A stretch of DNA of 48,611 nucleotides from NCBI GenBank assembly GCA_937974625.1, contig CALJVJ010000030.1, forward strand, positions 1 to 48,611. Direction: 5' to 3'. Of the stretch, positions 26,385-34,597 are shown piece by piece. The stretch is from an uncultured Saprospiraceae bacterium (GTDB lineage Bacteria > Bacteroidota > Bacteroidia > Chitinophagales > Saprospiraceae). A program made the position numbers and the translations under genes. Under the pieces are notes generated by a model. That model saw only the letters and a program-made list of their open reading frames with translations, ran no database searches and was not told the origin of the DNA. Position 1 is the stretch's first letter. Each line of letters starts with the position of its first letter.

Positions 26385-26630
26385 TTAACAAAACCCCTTT
26401 AAAACCTTACCGTCAACGCTCACCAATTTGTCTAAACGAATTTTATCCCCACTCTTTAAAATCATAAATTCGGCTTGCTCAATGATTCTAAAATCCATAA
26501 TAATATCCATTTTCTCTACTATTTTTTCAGCGTCATTTTGATACTGAATAAGGCAGTTTTTTTGACGAACAGCCAATAGTTCCAATTCATCATAAAAATG
26601 ACAATTAATAGGTTGATATTTCGGCTTCAT
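26385..26630 (-). CDS. rof: Rho-binding antiterminator (Rof/YaeO family)
   Basis: This 81-residue protein begins MKPKYQPINCHFYDELELLAV, which matches the E. coli Rof N-terminus (YQPINCDDYDNLELA), and continues with an Sm-like beta barrel ending in SGDKIRLDKLVSVDGK. Known role: binds the Rho hexamer and reduces Rho-dependent termination. The similarity is clear at the start and in the RLDK segment but modest elsewhere. The gene is single on the minus strand, 130 bases from the Tex start. Confidence 0.8.
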   Translation of the reverse strand: MKPKYQPINCHFYDELELLAVRQKNCLIQYQNDAEKIVEKMDIIMDFRIIEQAEFMILKSGDKIRLDKLVSVDGKVLKGFC

Positions 26631-26667
26631 AATAATAAAAATGAATAGTGAAATCAGGTAACATTCT

Positions 26668-26685
26668 TGCCTATGTTAGCAGGCA
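26668..26685. other. Short TGCCT/AGGCA hairpin
   Basis: tgcct and aggca are separated by atgttagc, giving a five-pair stem. Comparable motifs lie at 16558-16572 and 22255-22271, so this is a recurrent small palindrome in the region. Confidence 0.4.
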
Positions 26686-26695
26686 TTGGTCTAAG

Positions 26696-26864
26696 TTAAT
26701 CCATTGTATAAACTAGTTAAGGGGTGAAAGAAAAATAAAGTGTACAACTTACAATTGTTTTAGTCCTCAAAAATGTTGACTATAAGGAAAATTTTGGAGG
26801 GCTAAAGCAATTGCTCAAAAAAGTTGTTCATTTTTTTTGCCCCGTTACTAAGCCAATGGATTAA
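26696..26864. repeat. Repeat family R2, copy 1 (fold-back, about 169 bases)
   Basis: A near-complete inverted repeat. The core 26721-26843 starts ggggtgaaagaaaaataaag and ends in tttttgcccc. Outside it TTAATCCATTG on the left matches CAATGGATTAA on the right, and caattgttttagtcc pairs with gggctaaagcaattg inside. The second copy is at 44020-44144. No open frame is present; the element has the form of a MITE. Confidence 0.75.
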
Positions 26865-26920
26865 GGAAAACGAATGAATTTTTTACCTAAAGTGTTATAA
26901 AAACTTCTAATAATAATAAA

Positions 26921-27066
26921 CCCAAGTTGCGGACAATGAAAGGAAATAAGGCAATTTTTGGAAATTTTACGGCGAAGCAAGTAAAATGCACCAAAAATTA
27001 ACGCACCTCTGTCGGCAGAGGCAAGTTTCCTTTCTTTAAGAATTGTCCATAACCTTGAATTAATTA
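26921..27066. repeat. Repeat family R1, copy B (fold-back, about 146 bases)
   Basis: It starts cccaagttgcggacaat and aaaggaaataa and ends with tttcctttctttaagaattgtcc-type bases, then ccttgaattaatt. The two ends pair. In the middle cctctg-tcgg-cagagg (27006-27021) is a perfect small hairpin. Its partner copy is at 16482-16613. It lies 53 bases before the DUF3179 start and next to R2 copy 1. Confidence 0.7.
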
Positions 27067-27118
27067 ATAACTATAATAACCCGATTTAACCTTGTAAAGT
27101 TAAAGAAATCACTATATT

Positions 27119-28213
27119 TTGGCGAAAAAAATCGATTATTTGAACTTTTTTGTAGCGTATATCAAACTCTTTTTAGGATGGGGAACAGTGGCTTTCCTTT
27201 TAGTAACCTTAGCCTGTGCTAATAGCAGATTAGGTGGAAAATGGACCGTTCCCAGTGCACAAATAGCTGAAGGAGAAGGCAATGGAGACATACCCGCAAT
27301 AAATAACCCACAATTCACAAAGGCTAGCCAAACAACTTACTTGACTGATGAAAGTACCATAATCGGGATAAAAATAGGAGAAAATATCAAAGCCTATCCA
27401 TTAGAAATACTAGATTGGCATGAAGTTGTTAATGAGGAGATAGACAGTATACCTATCGCCATCACTTATTCTACGTTGTCAGGAAGTAGCATCGCTTTTG
27501 ACAGAAATATAAATGGAACAACGGTGGATTTTAGAATTACGGGATTATTATACAATTCCAATACGATATTAAGTGAATTTGAAACATTCACCGATTGGTC
27601 TCAAATGTTAAGAAGAGGAATCAGAGGAGATTTGTCCGAAGTGACCTTAAAAGATTTTCAAGTATTGGAAATGAATTGGGCAAAATGGAAACAGCTTTTT
27701 CCTAATTCAGCCGTTTTAAATCAAAATACTAGCTATAATCGACCATACGGCACCTATCCTTATGGAGATTATAGAATAGATTCCACTAATATTTTCTTTA
27801 ATTTACCCCATGATCTGGATTCTTTAAATCAGGTACTTTTTTTAAAGGAAAAAATACTAGGGGTAAAAGTAGCCGACGTTGTCAAGGGATACAAGTTGGA
27901 TAGTTTTCAAGAAGAAGGATTTTCTATCATTGAAGATGAAATTAATGGAGAACCAATAATTATAATAGGAAGCCCATCCGCAGCGTTTATGGTGGCCTAT
28001 AGTGCCAAAAACGAGGACGGACAACGAAGAGCATTGGAAGTACAGGAGCAAGATGGAGTCGTCCTAATTGTGGACCAAGCAGACAATAAATGGTCTATTT
28101 TTGGAATAAATATTGAAAATAATCAGTTACCATTAGGAAAATTAGAGTCTAATATAGCGTATTGGTTTTCATGGGCGACATTTTACCCACAAATTGAAAT
28201 CTTTAAAGAATAA
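27119..28213 (+). CDS. DUF3179 domain lipoprotein-like
   Basis: A 364-residue protein with an N-terminal hydrophobic segment ending in a lipobox-like TLAC (Cys29). The DUF3179 domain shows WHEVVNEEIDSIPIAITYSTLSGSSIAFD, FRITGLLYNSNTILSEFET and DWSQMLRRGIRGDL. The usual family Cys in TYCPLTG is absent (TYSTLSG). The function of DUF3179 is unknown. No ATG starts the frame near the family start; I use a TTG at 27119, though a TTG seven codons later is also possible. Confidence 0.78.
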   Translation: MAKKIDYLNFFVAYIKLFLGWGTVAFLLVTLACANSRLGGKWTVPSAQIAEGEGNGDIPAINNPQFTKASQTTYLTDESTIIGIKIGENIKAYPLEILDWHEVVNEEIDSIPIAITYSTLSGSSIAFDRNINGTTVDFRITGLLYNSNTILSEFETFTDWSQMLRRGIRGDLSEVTLKDFQVLEMNWAKWKQLFPNSAVLNQNTSYNRPYGTYPYGDYRIDSTNIFFNLPHDLDSLNQVLFLKEKILGVKVADVVKGYKLDSFQEEGFSIIEDEINGEPIIIIGSPSAAFMVAYSAKNEDGQRRALEVQEQDGVVLIVDQADNKWSIFGINIENNQLPLGKLESNIAYWFSWATFYPQIEIFKE

Positions 28214-28238
28214 AAAGTTGTTCTAATACAAAAACACC

Positions 28239-28470
28239 GTGCCGCACGCCCCCAACACAGCTAACTAGTGCCGTAGGCACACAACACAGCTAACTAGTGC
28301 CGTAGGCACACAACACAGCTAACTAGTGCCGTAGGCACACAACACAGCTAACTAGTGCCGTAGGCACACAACATAGCTAACTAGTGCCGTAGGCACACAA
28401 CATAGGTAACTAGTGCCGTAGGCACACAACATAGGTAACTAGTGCCATAGGCACACAAACATCAGTAAAC
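28239..28470. repeat. 29-bp tandem repeat array, eight units
   Basis: Seven units starting at 28268, 28297, 28326, 28355, 28384, 28413 and 28442 follow one degenerate unit at 28239. The unit begins gtgccgtaggcac, a hairpin of gtgcc-gta-ggcac, then acaacacagctaacta. The first units are identical; later ones gain single changes (cagct to tagct to taggt), so drift runs left to right. There are no unique spacers between units, so this is not a CRISPR array. It fills the gap between the DUF3179 gene and the barrel gene. Confidence 0.9.
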
Positions 28471-28489
28471 ATTAACTAGTAGTTTTATT

Positions 28490-29116
28490 ATGCAAATACA
28501 AAAAAATAGAATAGCAAAGCTTAAGAAGTTCTTACAGCTTTCTGCCATGATTTTTAGCTTATTAGTCAGTTTTACTTTGGATGCAGAAGCCCAAAGAAGA
28601 GATAATGACCGAAAAAAGGATACCAAAACAGAAGATTACTTTGACGAGAGTGGAGTAGGAAGCTTCCGATTTTGGTATGGAGCAGGCGGGGGCTTAAATT
28701 TTGGTTCATCAAATGGGGCTAATCTCTTTGTTGTTTCCCTTTCACCAATGGTTGGGTATAAATTGACACCTGAATTTTCTATTGGTCCAAGAGCAGAATT
28801 GAGTTATATTCATGCGAGGTTCAACAATGGAGTGGGGGTCACCAAAGAAAATTACTTCGACTATGGTATAGGGGCCTTTGCTCGGTATAAATTATTTAAA
28901 CAATTTTTTGCGCACGCAGAATACCAGATAGAGAATGCAAGAGACAGAAGAATCGGAGTAAATGATAGAGTAACTCAAAATAATTTCTTCTTTGGTGGAG
29001 GATATTCCAGTGGAGGACAAATAGGATATGAAATTTCCCTACTTTGGAATTTCTTAGACAATGATACAGTAAATATACCAATAGATTATAGAATAGCTTT
29101 CACCTATAATTTCTAA
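28490..29116 (+). CDS. Outer-membrane beta-barrel protein
   Basis: This 208-residue protein has a signal peptide (about 1-35, FTLDAEAQ), a charged spacer (RRDNDRKKDTKTEDYF) and alternating amphipathic strands such as FRFWYGAGGGLNFG, FVVSLSPMVGYKLTPEFSIGPRAELSYI and ALEYQ-like turns, ending in IAFTYNF with a C-terminal Phe, which is typical of barrels. It resembles the porin-like small barrels common in Bacteroidota. Function unknown. It lies directly downstream of the 29-bp tandem array. Confidence 0.8.
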   Translation: MQIQKNRIAKLKKFLQLSAMIFSLLVSFTLDAEAQRRDNDRKKDTKTEDYFDESGVGSFRFWYGAGGGLNFGSSNGANLFVVSLSPMVGYKLTPEFSIGPRAELSYIHARFNNGVGVTKENYFDYGIGAFARYKLFKQFFAHAEYQIENARDRRIGVNDRVTQNNFFFGGGYSSGGQIGYEISLLWNFLDNDTVNIPIDYRIAFTYNF

Positions 29117-29144
29117 AAAAACAAGCTTCTATCAAGCTAAATAA

Positions 29145-29179
29145 AAAAGCCCATTTGATAACGTATCAAATGGGCTTTT
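29145..29179. terminator. Bidirectional terminator between convergent genes
   Basis: A perfect 16-bp stem (aaaagcccatttgata with tatcaaatgggctttt) has a three-base loop. It is followed by a T-run on the plus side (ctttttcc) and by A/T-rich sequence on the other. It lies 28 bases after the barrel stop and 26 bases after the hydrolase stop. Confidence 0.9.
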
Positions 29180-29205
29180 CTTTTTCCCTCATAACCCTCA
29201 TTCCC

Positions 29206-30036
29206 TCATAAACAATTCAATATAAATTCAGCCACTTCCTTTGGATACTCCATAGGCACTAAATGTCCAGAGTCGGGTAATTCTAAAAAATGATTAGAAG
29301 GCTGAGCAGTCTGCCAAGCAGTCCAAACTTCGGGGGTAATGACATTGGAGCGTTCTCCTTTTATAGCAATGATGGGAATTTTAAGCTTTAGTAGTTTATT
29401 TAAGAGGGAAGGAGCTGTTAAATAAATTTGCGTTTCCCAAGCTTTCGGGTAAGAAAGCGTGACTTGCCCCTGGCCGTTTGGTTTAGTACTAGCCGTTACA
29501 AAATCCCAGAGGGCAGTATCTGAAAATCGTTTAAAAACCTTTTTCTTTCTATACGAATCAAAGACAGTTTGTTGGTTATCCCACAAATCTCTACGTTTAG
29601 CGGATATTTTAGCAATAGGAACCAGCTGTTTTCTCAGAAAGAAAGGGAGCATCGTTGTCATGATGGCGTATTTTCTTTCAAAGATGACAGGGTCAATCAA
29701 AATCAGCTTAGAAAACAAATCAGGCCTTTTAATGGCTGCGATGATAGATACTACACCCCCCATAGAATGACCAGCACCAATGACTTGTTTAATATGTTGC
29801 TGCTCTAGGAATAAAATTAAATCGTCTGCTAATTGATGCCAATGTCTAAAAGTTGTAGGATTACTATTGGGCCACATCGGACGCTGGTGCATACCTACAA
29901 CACGATAGTTATCTAAAAATGGAGCAATTAATTGTTGGTAACAACCAGGAGGATAAGCGTTGGCATGAGCAAAATGAATATAATTGCCTTCACCGCCAAA
30001 GTTTAAAAAAGGTATTTGAAATTTCTTTTGACTCAT
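29206..30036 (-). CDS. Alpha/beta hydrolase
   Basis: A 276-residue hydrolase-fold protein. The HG-type oxyanion region reads HFAHANAYPPGCY, the nucleophile elbow GHSMGG gives Ser91, the acid is probably the Asp in KLILIDPV or the Glu in IAIKGERS, and the His is in ELPDSGHLVPMEYP. No signal peptide is present, so it is likely cytosolic. A fold-back element sits just upstream of its start codon. Substrate unknown. Confidence 0.88.
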   Translation of the reverse strand: MSQKKFQIPFLNFGGEGNYIHFAHANAYPPGCYQQLIAPFLDNYRVVGMHQRPMWPNSNPTTFRHWHQLADDLILFLEQQHIKQVIGAGHSMGGVVSIIAAIKRPDLFSKLILIDPVIFERKYAIMTTMLPFFLRKQLVPIAKISAKRRDLWDNQQTVFDSYRKKKVFKRFSDTALWDFVTASTKPNGQGQVTLSYPKAWETQIYLTAPSLLNKLLKLKIPIIAIKGERSNVITPEVWTAWQTAQPSNHFLELPDSGHLVPMEYPKEVAEFILNCL

Positions 30037-30078
30037 TTAATTCAAGAAGATGCTAAAAAATGATTTAAAAAACGCATT

Positions 30079-30230
30079 TAAGTAGACTTTATTCTAAAAT
30101 GAGTTGTAAAGTGATTAATTGAGAATTTTTGAGTTAATCAAGGCATGAAGAAGCAAAGCTTATGAACTTCAAAGCGGATAGGATGCCAAGAATTAATCAC
30201 TACAAGGTATTTCAGAATAAAGTCTATTTA
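30079..30230. repeat. Repeat family R3, copy 1 (fold-back with structured core)
   Basis: The left arm (about 40 bases from 30079: tagactttattct ... gtgattaatt) pairs with the right arm (30191-30230) with few mismatches. The core 30134-30190 has atcaaggcatgaa, tgaac, caaag and ggataggatgcc, and shares word order with 37912-37970. It lies 43 bases upstream of the minus-strand hydrolase start. Confidence 0.7.
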
Positions 30231-30599
30231 TTACGCAGATTAATTTTAAATGAAAAATAAGTATTGATACACTTGAGAATATTCAGAAAAATATTGTTCA
30301 CCAGACCATCTGCCATCTCCTCCACCTGTTACCGAATAATGTCAACAAGGTATTAAATAGTTCACGGAATTATGCAGATAACCGCGAAAAGGAGCATTTC
30401 AAAATTGAAAAAAAAGCTTTGCGTAAGATACGTAGTCTGTGACAATGTTGCGGAGTTGTATAGGATTTGTAGATAAGTTTTTATTCAATATTTTCTTGTT
30501 TAAGAAATAGAAAATAAGTAAAAAGCGAAAAATGAGGTATTAATAAGTATACCGAACTTATATACTTTCATCTAGAAAGAGACCAAGTTACCAATAAAA
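30231..30599. other. Gene-free spacer, 369 bases
   Basis: Between fold-back R3 copy 1 and the tRNA terminator no coding region or clear structure is visible. The word ccatctgccatctcctccacct is GC-richer than its surroundings and may be a remnant. Confidence 0.4.
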
Positions 30600-30629
30600 A
30601 AAGGTCCAATGAATACTCATTGAACCTTT
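30600..30629 (-). terminator. Terminator of tRNA-Ser
   Basis: The arms aaaggtccaatga and tcattgaaccttt pair with one G-U. The loop is four bases and a run of seven A on the plus strand gives the T-tail. It directly abuts the tRNA 3' end. Confidence 0.85.
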
Positions 30630-30630
30630 G

Positions 30631-30717
30631 CGGAGGAGGAGGGATTCGAACCCCCGATAGACTCTCGCCTATGCTGGTTTTCAAGACCAGTGCATTCAAC
30701 CGCTCTGCCACTCCTCC
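30631..30717 (-). tRNA. tRNA-Ser (anticodon UGA)
   Basis: On the minus strand the 87-base gene starts GGAGGAGTGGCAGAGCGG and ends with CTCCTCC plus discriminator G. The acceptor stem is complete. The anticodon loop is CTTGAAA with anticodon TGA. A long variable arm (gcgagagtctatcg region) and a T-loop TTCGAAT are present, as for serine tRNAs. CCA is not encoded: the bases after the discriminator are CAA. A typical promoter and terminator flank it. Confidence 0.95.
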
Positions 30718-30752
30718 AGCAAAATCAAAACTAGATTTTATTTTTGCGAGCG

Positions 30753-30760
30753 CAAAGATA
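30753..30760 (-). promoter_or_regulatory. Predicted -7 box of tRNA-Ser
   Basis: On the minus strand this reads TATCTTTG, a perfect TAnnTTTG, 36 bases upstream of the tRNA 5' end. The nearest TTG upstream (30784-30786) is 23 bases away, at the loose end of usual spacing. Confidence 0.6.
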
Positions 30761-31544
30761 GAACTCTTTTTTGATAATGTAAACAATTACTTAAGGTATT
30801 TTAAAAATATTTTTAGAATTTTAATTTTTTTAATTAATAATAATTTTTTTTAAAAAAATTCATTATTTTCATTTTGAAACAATATGTGACATTGGTGTTT
30901 CTGGCTTGATTTCTGTTTTCTGTAATACGAGTTTTATTTTACTAATGTGTAATTAGTTGACAATTATAGCTTAACGATTTTTCAAGATTTTTTTTTTCAA
31001 GATTTTTTTTAAAAAAATTCATTTTTTGCTAAAAAATGAAGCTGCAAAAAAGGCAAGTAATCAAAATAGTTAGAAAGTATCAAAGGATAAATTTCAAATT
31101 TAAGGAGAAATGTGACTAGAAAGTCATAGGGAAACTTTCATTATTCATTTATTTTTTATTACTTTGTACCAATCACGTTTAAATTCGAAACCACACTAAC
31201 CCCTATTTTTCTTTAAAAGATAGGTACAGCCTACTTTACCAAGTTCCTCCCAGTTATCGATTATGTTACCAAATAACAAAATTAATCTTGCTCTAGTCTT
31301 GAGTACATTGCCATTATTTGGTATTTTTTTCAGGTAAGTATTGTGGTAATATTTCTCTTTTGCTTATTACTCATTTTACATTTCAATTTTATCTCAATTT
31401 TCAACTTACTAATTTCAAAACCTATGCTTATGCAAATTTGTTCTAGGTCGCGGGCGAAAGTCACTTATGAAAATTCTCCTCCAAATTGAGTAATTAATTC
31501 ACACACACATTTCATTTTTTTTTATTTTAATTGACAAAAACTTA
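30761..31544. other. Long AT-rich leader region of the collagen-like gene
   Basis: This stretch has no support for a conventional gene. It includes poly-A/T tracts (about 30820-31030, with ttttttttcaagattttttttaaaaaaa) and a small hydrophobic reading frame at 31263-31337. A promoter-like word ttactttg lies near 31160, but it matches the -7 consensus imperfectly. Confidence 0.5.
31263..31337 (+). CDS. Possible 24-residue leader peptide
   Basis: An ATG-initiated frame encodes MLPNKINLALVLSTLPLFGIFFR, one basic residue near the start and a hydrophobic body, then TAA. It lies 425 bases before the collagen-like gene. I cannot show that it is translated; it could be chance. Listed only because it sits in an otherwise gene-free leader. 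Confidence 0.2.
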   Translation: MLPNNKINLALVLSTLPLFGIFFR

Positions 31545-31563
31545 GCTAGGAGCATGTCCTAGC
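31545..31563 (+). promoter_or_regulatory. Hairpin in the collagen gene leader
   Basis: gctagga-gcatg-tcctagc is a perfect seven-pair stem with a five-base loop, 22 bases upstream of the terminator-like hairpin. It may belong to the 5' untranslated region; its function is not known. Confidence 0.5.
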
Positions 31564-31584
31564 CAATTTTCTGTTTACGGTTGT

Positions 31585-31611
31585 TTCTAATTTTAGAATT
31601 AGAACTTTTTT
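31585..31611 (+). terminator. Terminator-like hairpin upstream of the collagen start
   Basis: TTCTAATT-TTAG-AATTAGAA is a perfect eight-pair stem (31585-31592 with 31597-31604) followed by C and six T. That form is an intrinsic terminator, but it is AT-rich and so weak. It lies 77 bases before the start codon at 31688 and could end or attenuate transcripts from further upstream. Confidence 0.5.
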
Positions 31612-31687
31612 AAAGTTTGTACTAAACCAAGATTGACGCTGTTTAGAACAGGCTATTTTTTTTCTTTAACTTTTAAAACGAACACTA

Positions 31688-34504
31688 ATGATTTATGGAT
31701 TTTTACTCTTTGTAACATTGGGTATCGCCAAGTTGCTTCTTGTCCATGACGTTGGAAAGAAGTTGGGGATTTCCATGTTACTTACTGCGGCACTAATGTG
31801 CTTCATGGCTACGGGCATGAACGCTCAGTCGCAGGGGGTTAAAATAGGTGGAGATGTCAATGTGATAGATGATGGTTCTATATTGGAACTAGAATCTACA
31901 GATAAGGCTTTCGTTCCACCTAGAATGACTTCATCACAAAGAGATGGTATTCCTACTCCTTTAACAGGTGCTGTTATATATAATATAACGTTACAGTGCC
32001 TTCAAGTTAATAAGGGATTACCAACAAACCCAATTTGGGTCTGTGTAGAAGGGCAAGTAGGACCTGTCGGCCCAATGGGGGCACAAGGTCCTCAGGGGGT
32101 CGCTGGTCAACAAGGTCCTCAGGGGCTTCAGGGTAAGACTGGTGAGCAAGGTCAAGAAGGAAAGACTGGCCCTCAAGGAACAATGGGACCTCAAGGTCCT
32201 CAAGGCCCTCAAGGTGATAAAGGTTCAACGGGACCAGTAGGTCCTATGGGCGCACAAGGTTTGATGGGCCCAGAAGGTCCTCAAGGTGTTGCTGGCCCAG
32301 AAGGCCCTCAAGGTATTCAAGGCAAAACAGGTCCACAAGGACCTATTGGTCTTACAGGTCCACAAGGCGCGACAGGAGCACAAGGTGCTGTTGGAGCAAC
32401 AGGAGCAACAGGAGCAACCGGCGCAACAGGAGCACAAGGTGCTGTTGGAGCAACAGGTGCAACTGGCGCGACAGGTGCAAAAGGTGATACTGGCGCGACA
32501 GGAGCACAAGGTGCTGTTGGAGCAACAGGAGCAACAGGCCCAAAAGGTGATACCGGCGCAACAGGCGCAACAGGCGCACCAGGTCCAGTTGGAGCAACTG
32601 GCGCAACAGGCGCAACAGGAGCAACAGGAGCAACAGGCCCAAAAGGTGATACCGGCGCAACAGGCGCAACAGGAGCAACAGGAGCAAGTGGAACAAACTG
32701 TTGGGATTTAAATGCCAATGGAGAGTTTGACTTGGGAGAAGATATAAATGGAGATGGATTTTTAAATGGATTAGATTGTACTGGAGCGACAGGAGCAACA
32801 GGCGCAACAGGCGCAACTGGAGCGACAGGCGCAACTGGACCACAAGGTCTTAAAGGTGATACTGGCGCAACAGGCGCAACAGGTGCAACTGGGGCAACTG
32901 GTCCTAAAGGAGATACAGGAGCAACAGGAGCACAGGGTGCAACAGGAGCAACTGGCGCGAAAGGTGACACAGGAGCAACGGGCGCACAAGGAGCAACTGG
33001 AGCAACTGGAGCACAAGGCGCGAAAGGTGATACTGGAGCAACGGGCGCAACTGGAGCACAAGGTGCAACAGGAGCAACTGGCGCGAAAGGTGACACAGGA
33101 GCAACTGGTCCAACAGGCGCAACAGGCGCAACTGGTCCAACAGGAGCAACTGGTCCAACAGGAGCAACAGGAGCAAGTGGAACAAACTGTTGGGATTTAA
33201 ATGCCAACGGAGAGTTTGATTTAGGAGAAGATACCAATGGTGACGGCTTCTTAAATGGATTAGATTGTCAAGGAGCTACAGGAGCAACTGGTGCAACAGG
33301 TCCAGCAGGAGCAACTGGAGGAGCAGGAGCAAAAGGTGATACAGGAGCGACAGGCGCAACTGGCCCAGTAGGTCCAACAGGCCCAACAGGAGCAACAGGT
33401 CCAACAGGACCAGTAGGTCCAACAGGTCCAGCAGGAGCAACAGGAGCAAGTGGAACAAACTGTTGGGATTTAAATGCCAACGGAGAGTTTGATTTAGGAG
33501 AAGATACCAATGGTGACGGCTTCTTAAATGGATTAGATTGTCAAGGAGCTACAGGAGCAACTGGCGCAACAGGTCCAACAGGAGCAACTGGAGGAGCAGG
33601 AGCAAAAGGTGATACAGGAGCGACAGGCGCAACTGGCCCAGTAGGACCAGTAGGTCCAACAGGAGCAACTGGAGGAGCAGGTCCAAAAGGTGATACAGGA
33701 GCGACAGGCGCAACTGGCCCAGTAGGACCAGTAGGTCCAACAGGAGCAACTGGAGGAGCAGGTCCAAAAGGTGATACAGGAGCGACAGGCCCAGTAGGAC
33801 CAGTAGGTCCAGCAGGTGCTGACGGTTCAAATGGCGCAGTAGGAGCGACAGGCCCAGTAGGACCAGTAGGTCCAGCAGGTGCTGACGGTTCAAATGGCGC
33901 AGTAGGAGCAACAGGCCCAGTAGGACCAGTAGGTCCAGCAGGTGCTGACGGTTCAAATGGTGCTGATGGTGCAAAAGGTGATACTGGAGCAACAGGCCCA
34001 GCAGGAGCAGCAGGTGCGAAAGGGTCAACTGGAGCAACTGGAGCAACTGGAGAAAGAGGACTTCAAGGTCCATCTGGTCCACAAGGACCAAGAGGAGCTG
34101 AAGGTCCAGCAGGTCCAGCAGGTGCAGCAGGAGGAATTACAGCTAAGCGTGGAGAATTCCCAATCCCAGCATGGGATGAGGTGAAAGTATCTAACGTTGG
34201 TAAATTCCCAGATGCATGTTATGGAACTGTTTCTTATACTGTAAATGAATTAAATCCTGGAGGTAATGGCAATCATGCAAGCATGGTTCTTACTTACAAA
34301 TTTGATGATTACAGTCAGGCAGCTTTAAGTACTTTTGCACAAGCAGTTAATAGATTTAATGATGGCAGTGACAAGTGTAAAGTAAACTTCTCAATTAACA
34401 TTAAGAAGGTTACTGATAACACTGTAACTGTGAGCATTGTAAGAATGGACAGTGAGGCCGCATGGTCTGATACGTTCAGTTTCTATTATTCAATGTTCTT
34501 CTAA
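31688..34504 (+). CDS. Collagen-like triple-helix repeat protein, secreted
   Basis: This 938-residue protein starts with a hydrophobic leader and a canonical signal end (ATGMNAQ, about residue 47); an ATG at 31775 (residue 30) is an alternative start. Residues 48-120 form a globular head with [32 protein letters not shown], as in many Bacteroidota surface and tail-fibre-like proteins. Residues 122-816 are Gly-X-Y repeats (roughly 200 triplets), rich in GAT, GPT, GPV and KGD. They are broken by three inserts at about 335-366, 495-527 and 587-619, each C-W-D-L-N-A-N-G ... [11 protein letters not shown]. The last ~122 residues are a globular domain with two Cys. Bacterial collagens of this type form triple helices; the location is likely the cell surface or outside. 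Confidence 0.93.
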   Translation: MIYGFLLFVTLGIAKLLLVHDVGKKLGISMLLTAALMCFMATGMNAQSQGVKIGGDVNVIDDGSILELESTDKAFVPPRMTSSQRDGIPTPLTGAVIYNITLQCLQVNKGLPTNPIWVCVEGQVGPVGPMGAQGPQGVAGQQGPQGLQGKTGEQGQEGKTGPQGTMGPQGPQGPQGDKGSTGPVGPMGAQGLMGPEGPQGVAGPEGPQGIQGKTGPQGPIGLTGPQGATGAQGAVGATGATGATGATGAQGAVGATGATGATGAKGDTGATGAQGAVGATGATGPKGDTGATGATGAPGPVGATGATGATGATGATGPKGDTGATGATGATGASGTNCWDLNANGEFDLGEDINGDGFLNGLDCTGATGATGATGATGATGATGPQGLKGDTGATGATGATGATGPKGDTGATGAQGATGATGAKGDTGATGAQGATGATGAQGAKGDTGATGATGAQGATGATGAKGDTGATGPTGATGATGPTGATGPTGATGASGTNCWDLNANGEFDLGEDTNGDGFLNGLDCQGATGATGATGPAGATGGAGAKGDTGATGATGPVGPTGPTGATGPTGPVGPTGPAGATGASGTNCWDLNANGEFDLGEDTNGDGFLNGLDCQGATGATGATGPTGATGGAGAKGDTGATGATGPVGPVGPTGATGGAGPKGDTGATGATGPVGPVGPTGATGGAGPKGDTGATGPVGPVGPAGADGSNGAVGATGPVGPVGPAGADGSNGAVGATGPVGPVGPAGADGSNGADGAKGDTGATGPAGAAGAKGSTGATGATGERGLQGPSGPQGPRGAEGPAGPAGAAGGITAKRGEFPIPAWDEVKVSNVGKFPDACYGTVSYTVNELNPGGNGNHASMVLTYKFDDYSQAALSTFAQAVNRFNDGSDKCKVNFSINIKKVTDNTVTVSIVRMDSEAAWSDTFSFYYSMFF
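33168..33650. repeat. 273-bp near-identical duplication within the collagen gene
   Basis: About 200 bases starting near 33168 recur 273 bases later with only about two differences seen by eye, including the Cys-flanked module (CWDLNANG ... GLDC). Copies 2 and 3 of the module are almost identical at DNA level, whereas copy 1 (32697-32781) differs at several third positions, so this is a recent duplication or conversion. Confidence 0.75.
33790..33970. repeat. 63-bp tandem repeat, three copies, in the collagen gene
   Basis: The word gctgacggttcaaatgg recurs with a constant offset of 63 bases (gacgg at 33821, 33884 and 33947). The unit encodes seven Gly-X-Y triplets ([21 protein letters not shown]). 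In-frame gain or loss of units would alter helix length without changing the frame. Confidence 0.85.
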
Positions 34505-34517
34505 ATAAAACATTAAA

Positions 34518-34541
34518 GGAGGGGGCTTCTAAGTCCCCTCC
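34518..34541 (+). other. GC-rich hairpin between collagen and partner genes
   Basis: ggagggg and cccctcc enclose an eleven-base loop 14 bases after the stop codon. The T-run after it is weak (aattatgtcttt), so it could be a partial terminator or an mRNA-stabilising structure between co-transcribed genes. Confidence 0.5.
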
Positions 34542-34597
34542 AATTATGTCTTTAAAAGATTGAATGTATTTTATTTAGTGTTTTCAAAAATATTAAT

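Noticed and set aside
28239..28470. CRISPR array
   Set aside because: Unit length (29 bp) is CRISPR-like, but units adjoin each other with no unique spacers and no cas genes are near.
30568..30853. Open frames over the tRNA-Ser gene, both strands
   Set aside because: They overlap a complete tRNA gene with its promoter and terminator.
32317..33237. 306-residue open frame on the minus strand, Pro/Val/Ala-rich
   Set aside because: It is the antisense of the collagen Gly-X-Y codons; the periodic sequence keeps all frames open. The same holds for the other long antisense frames between 32000 and 34100.
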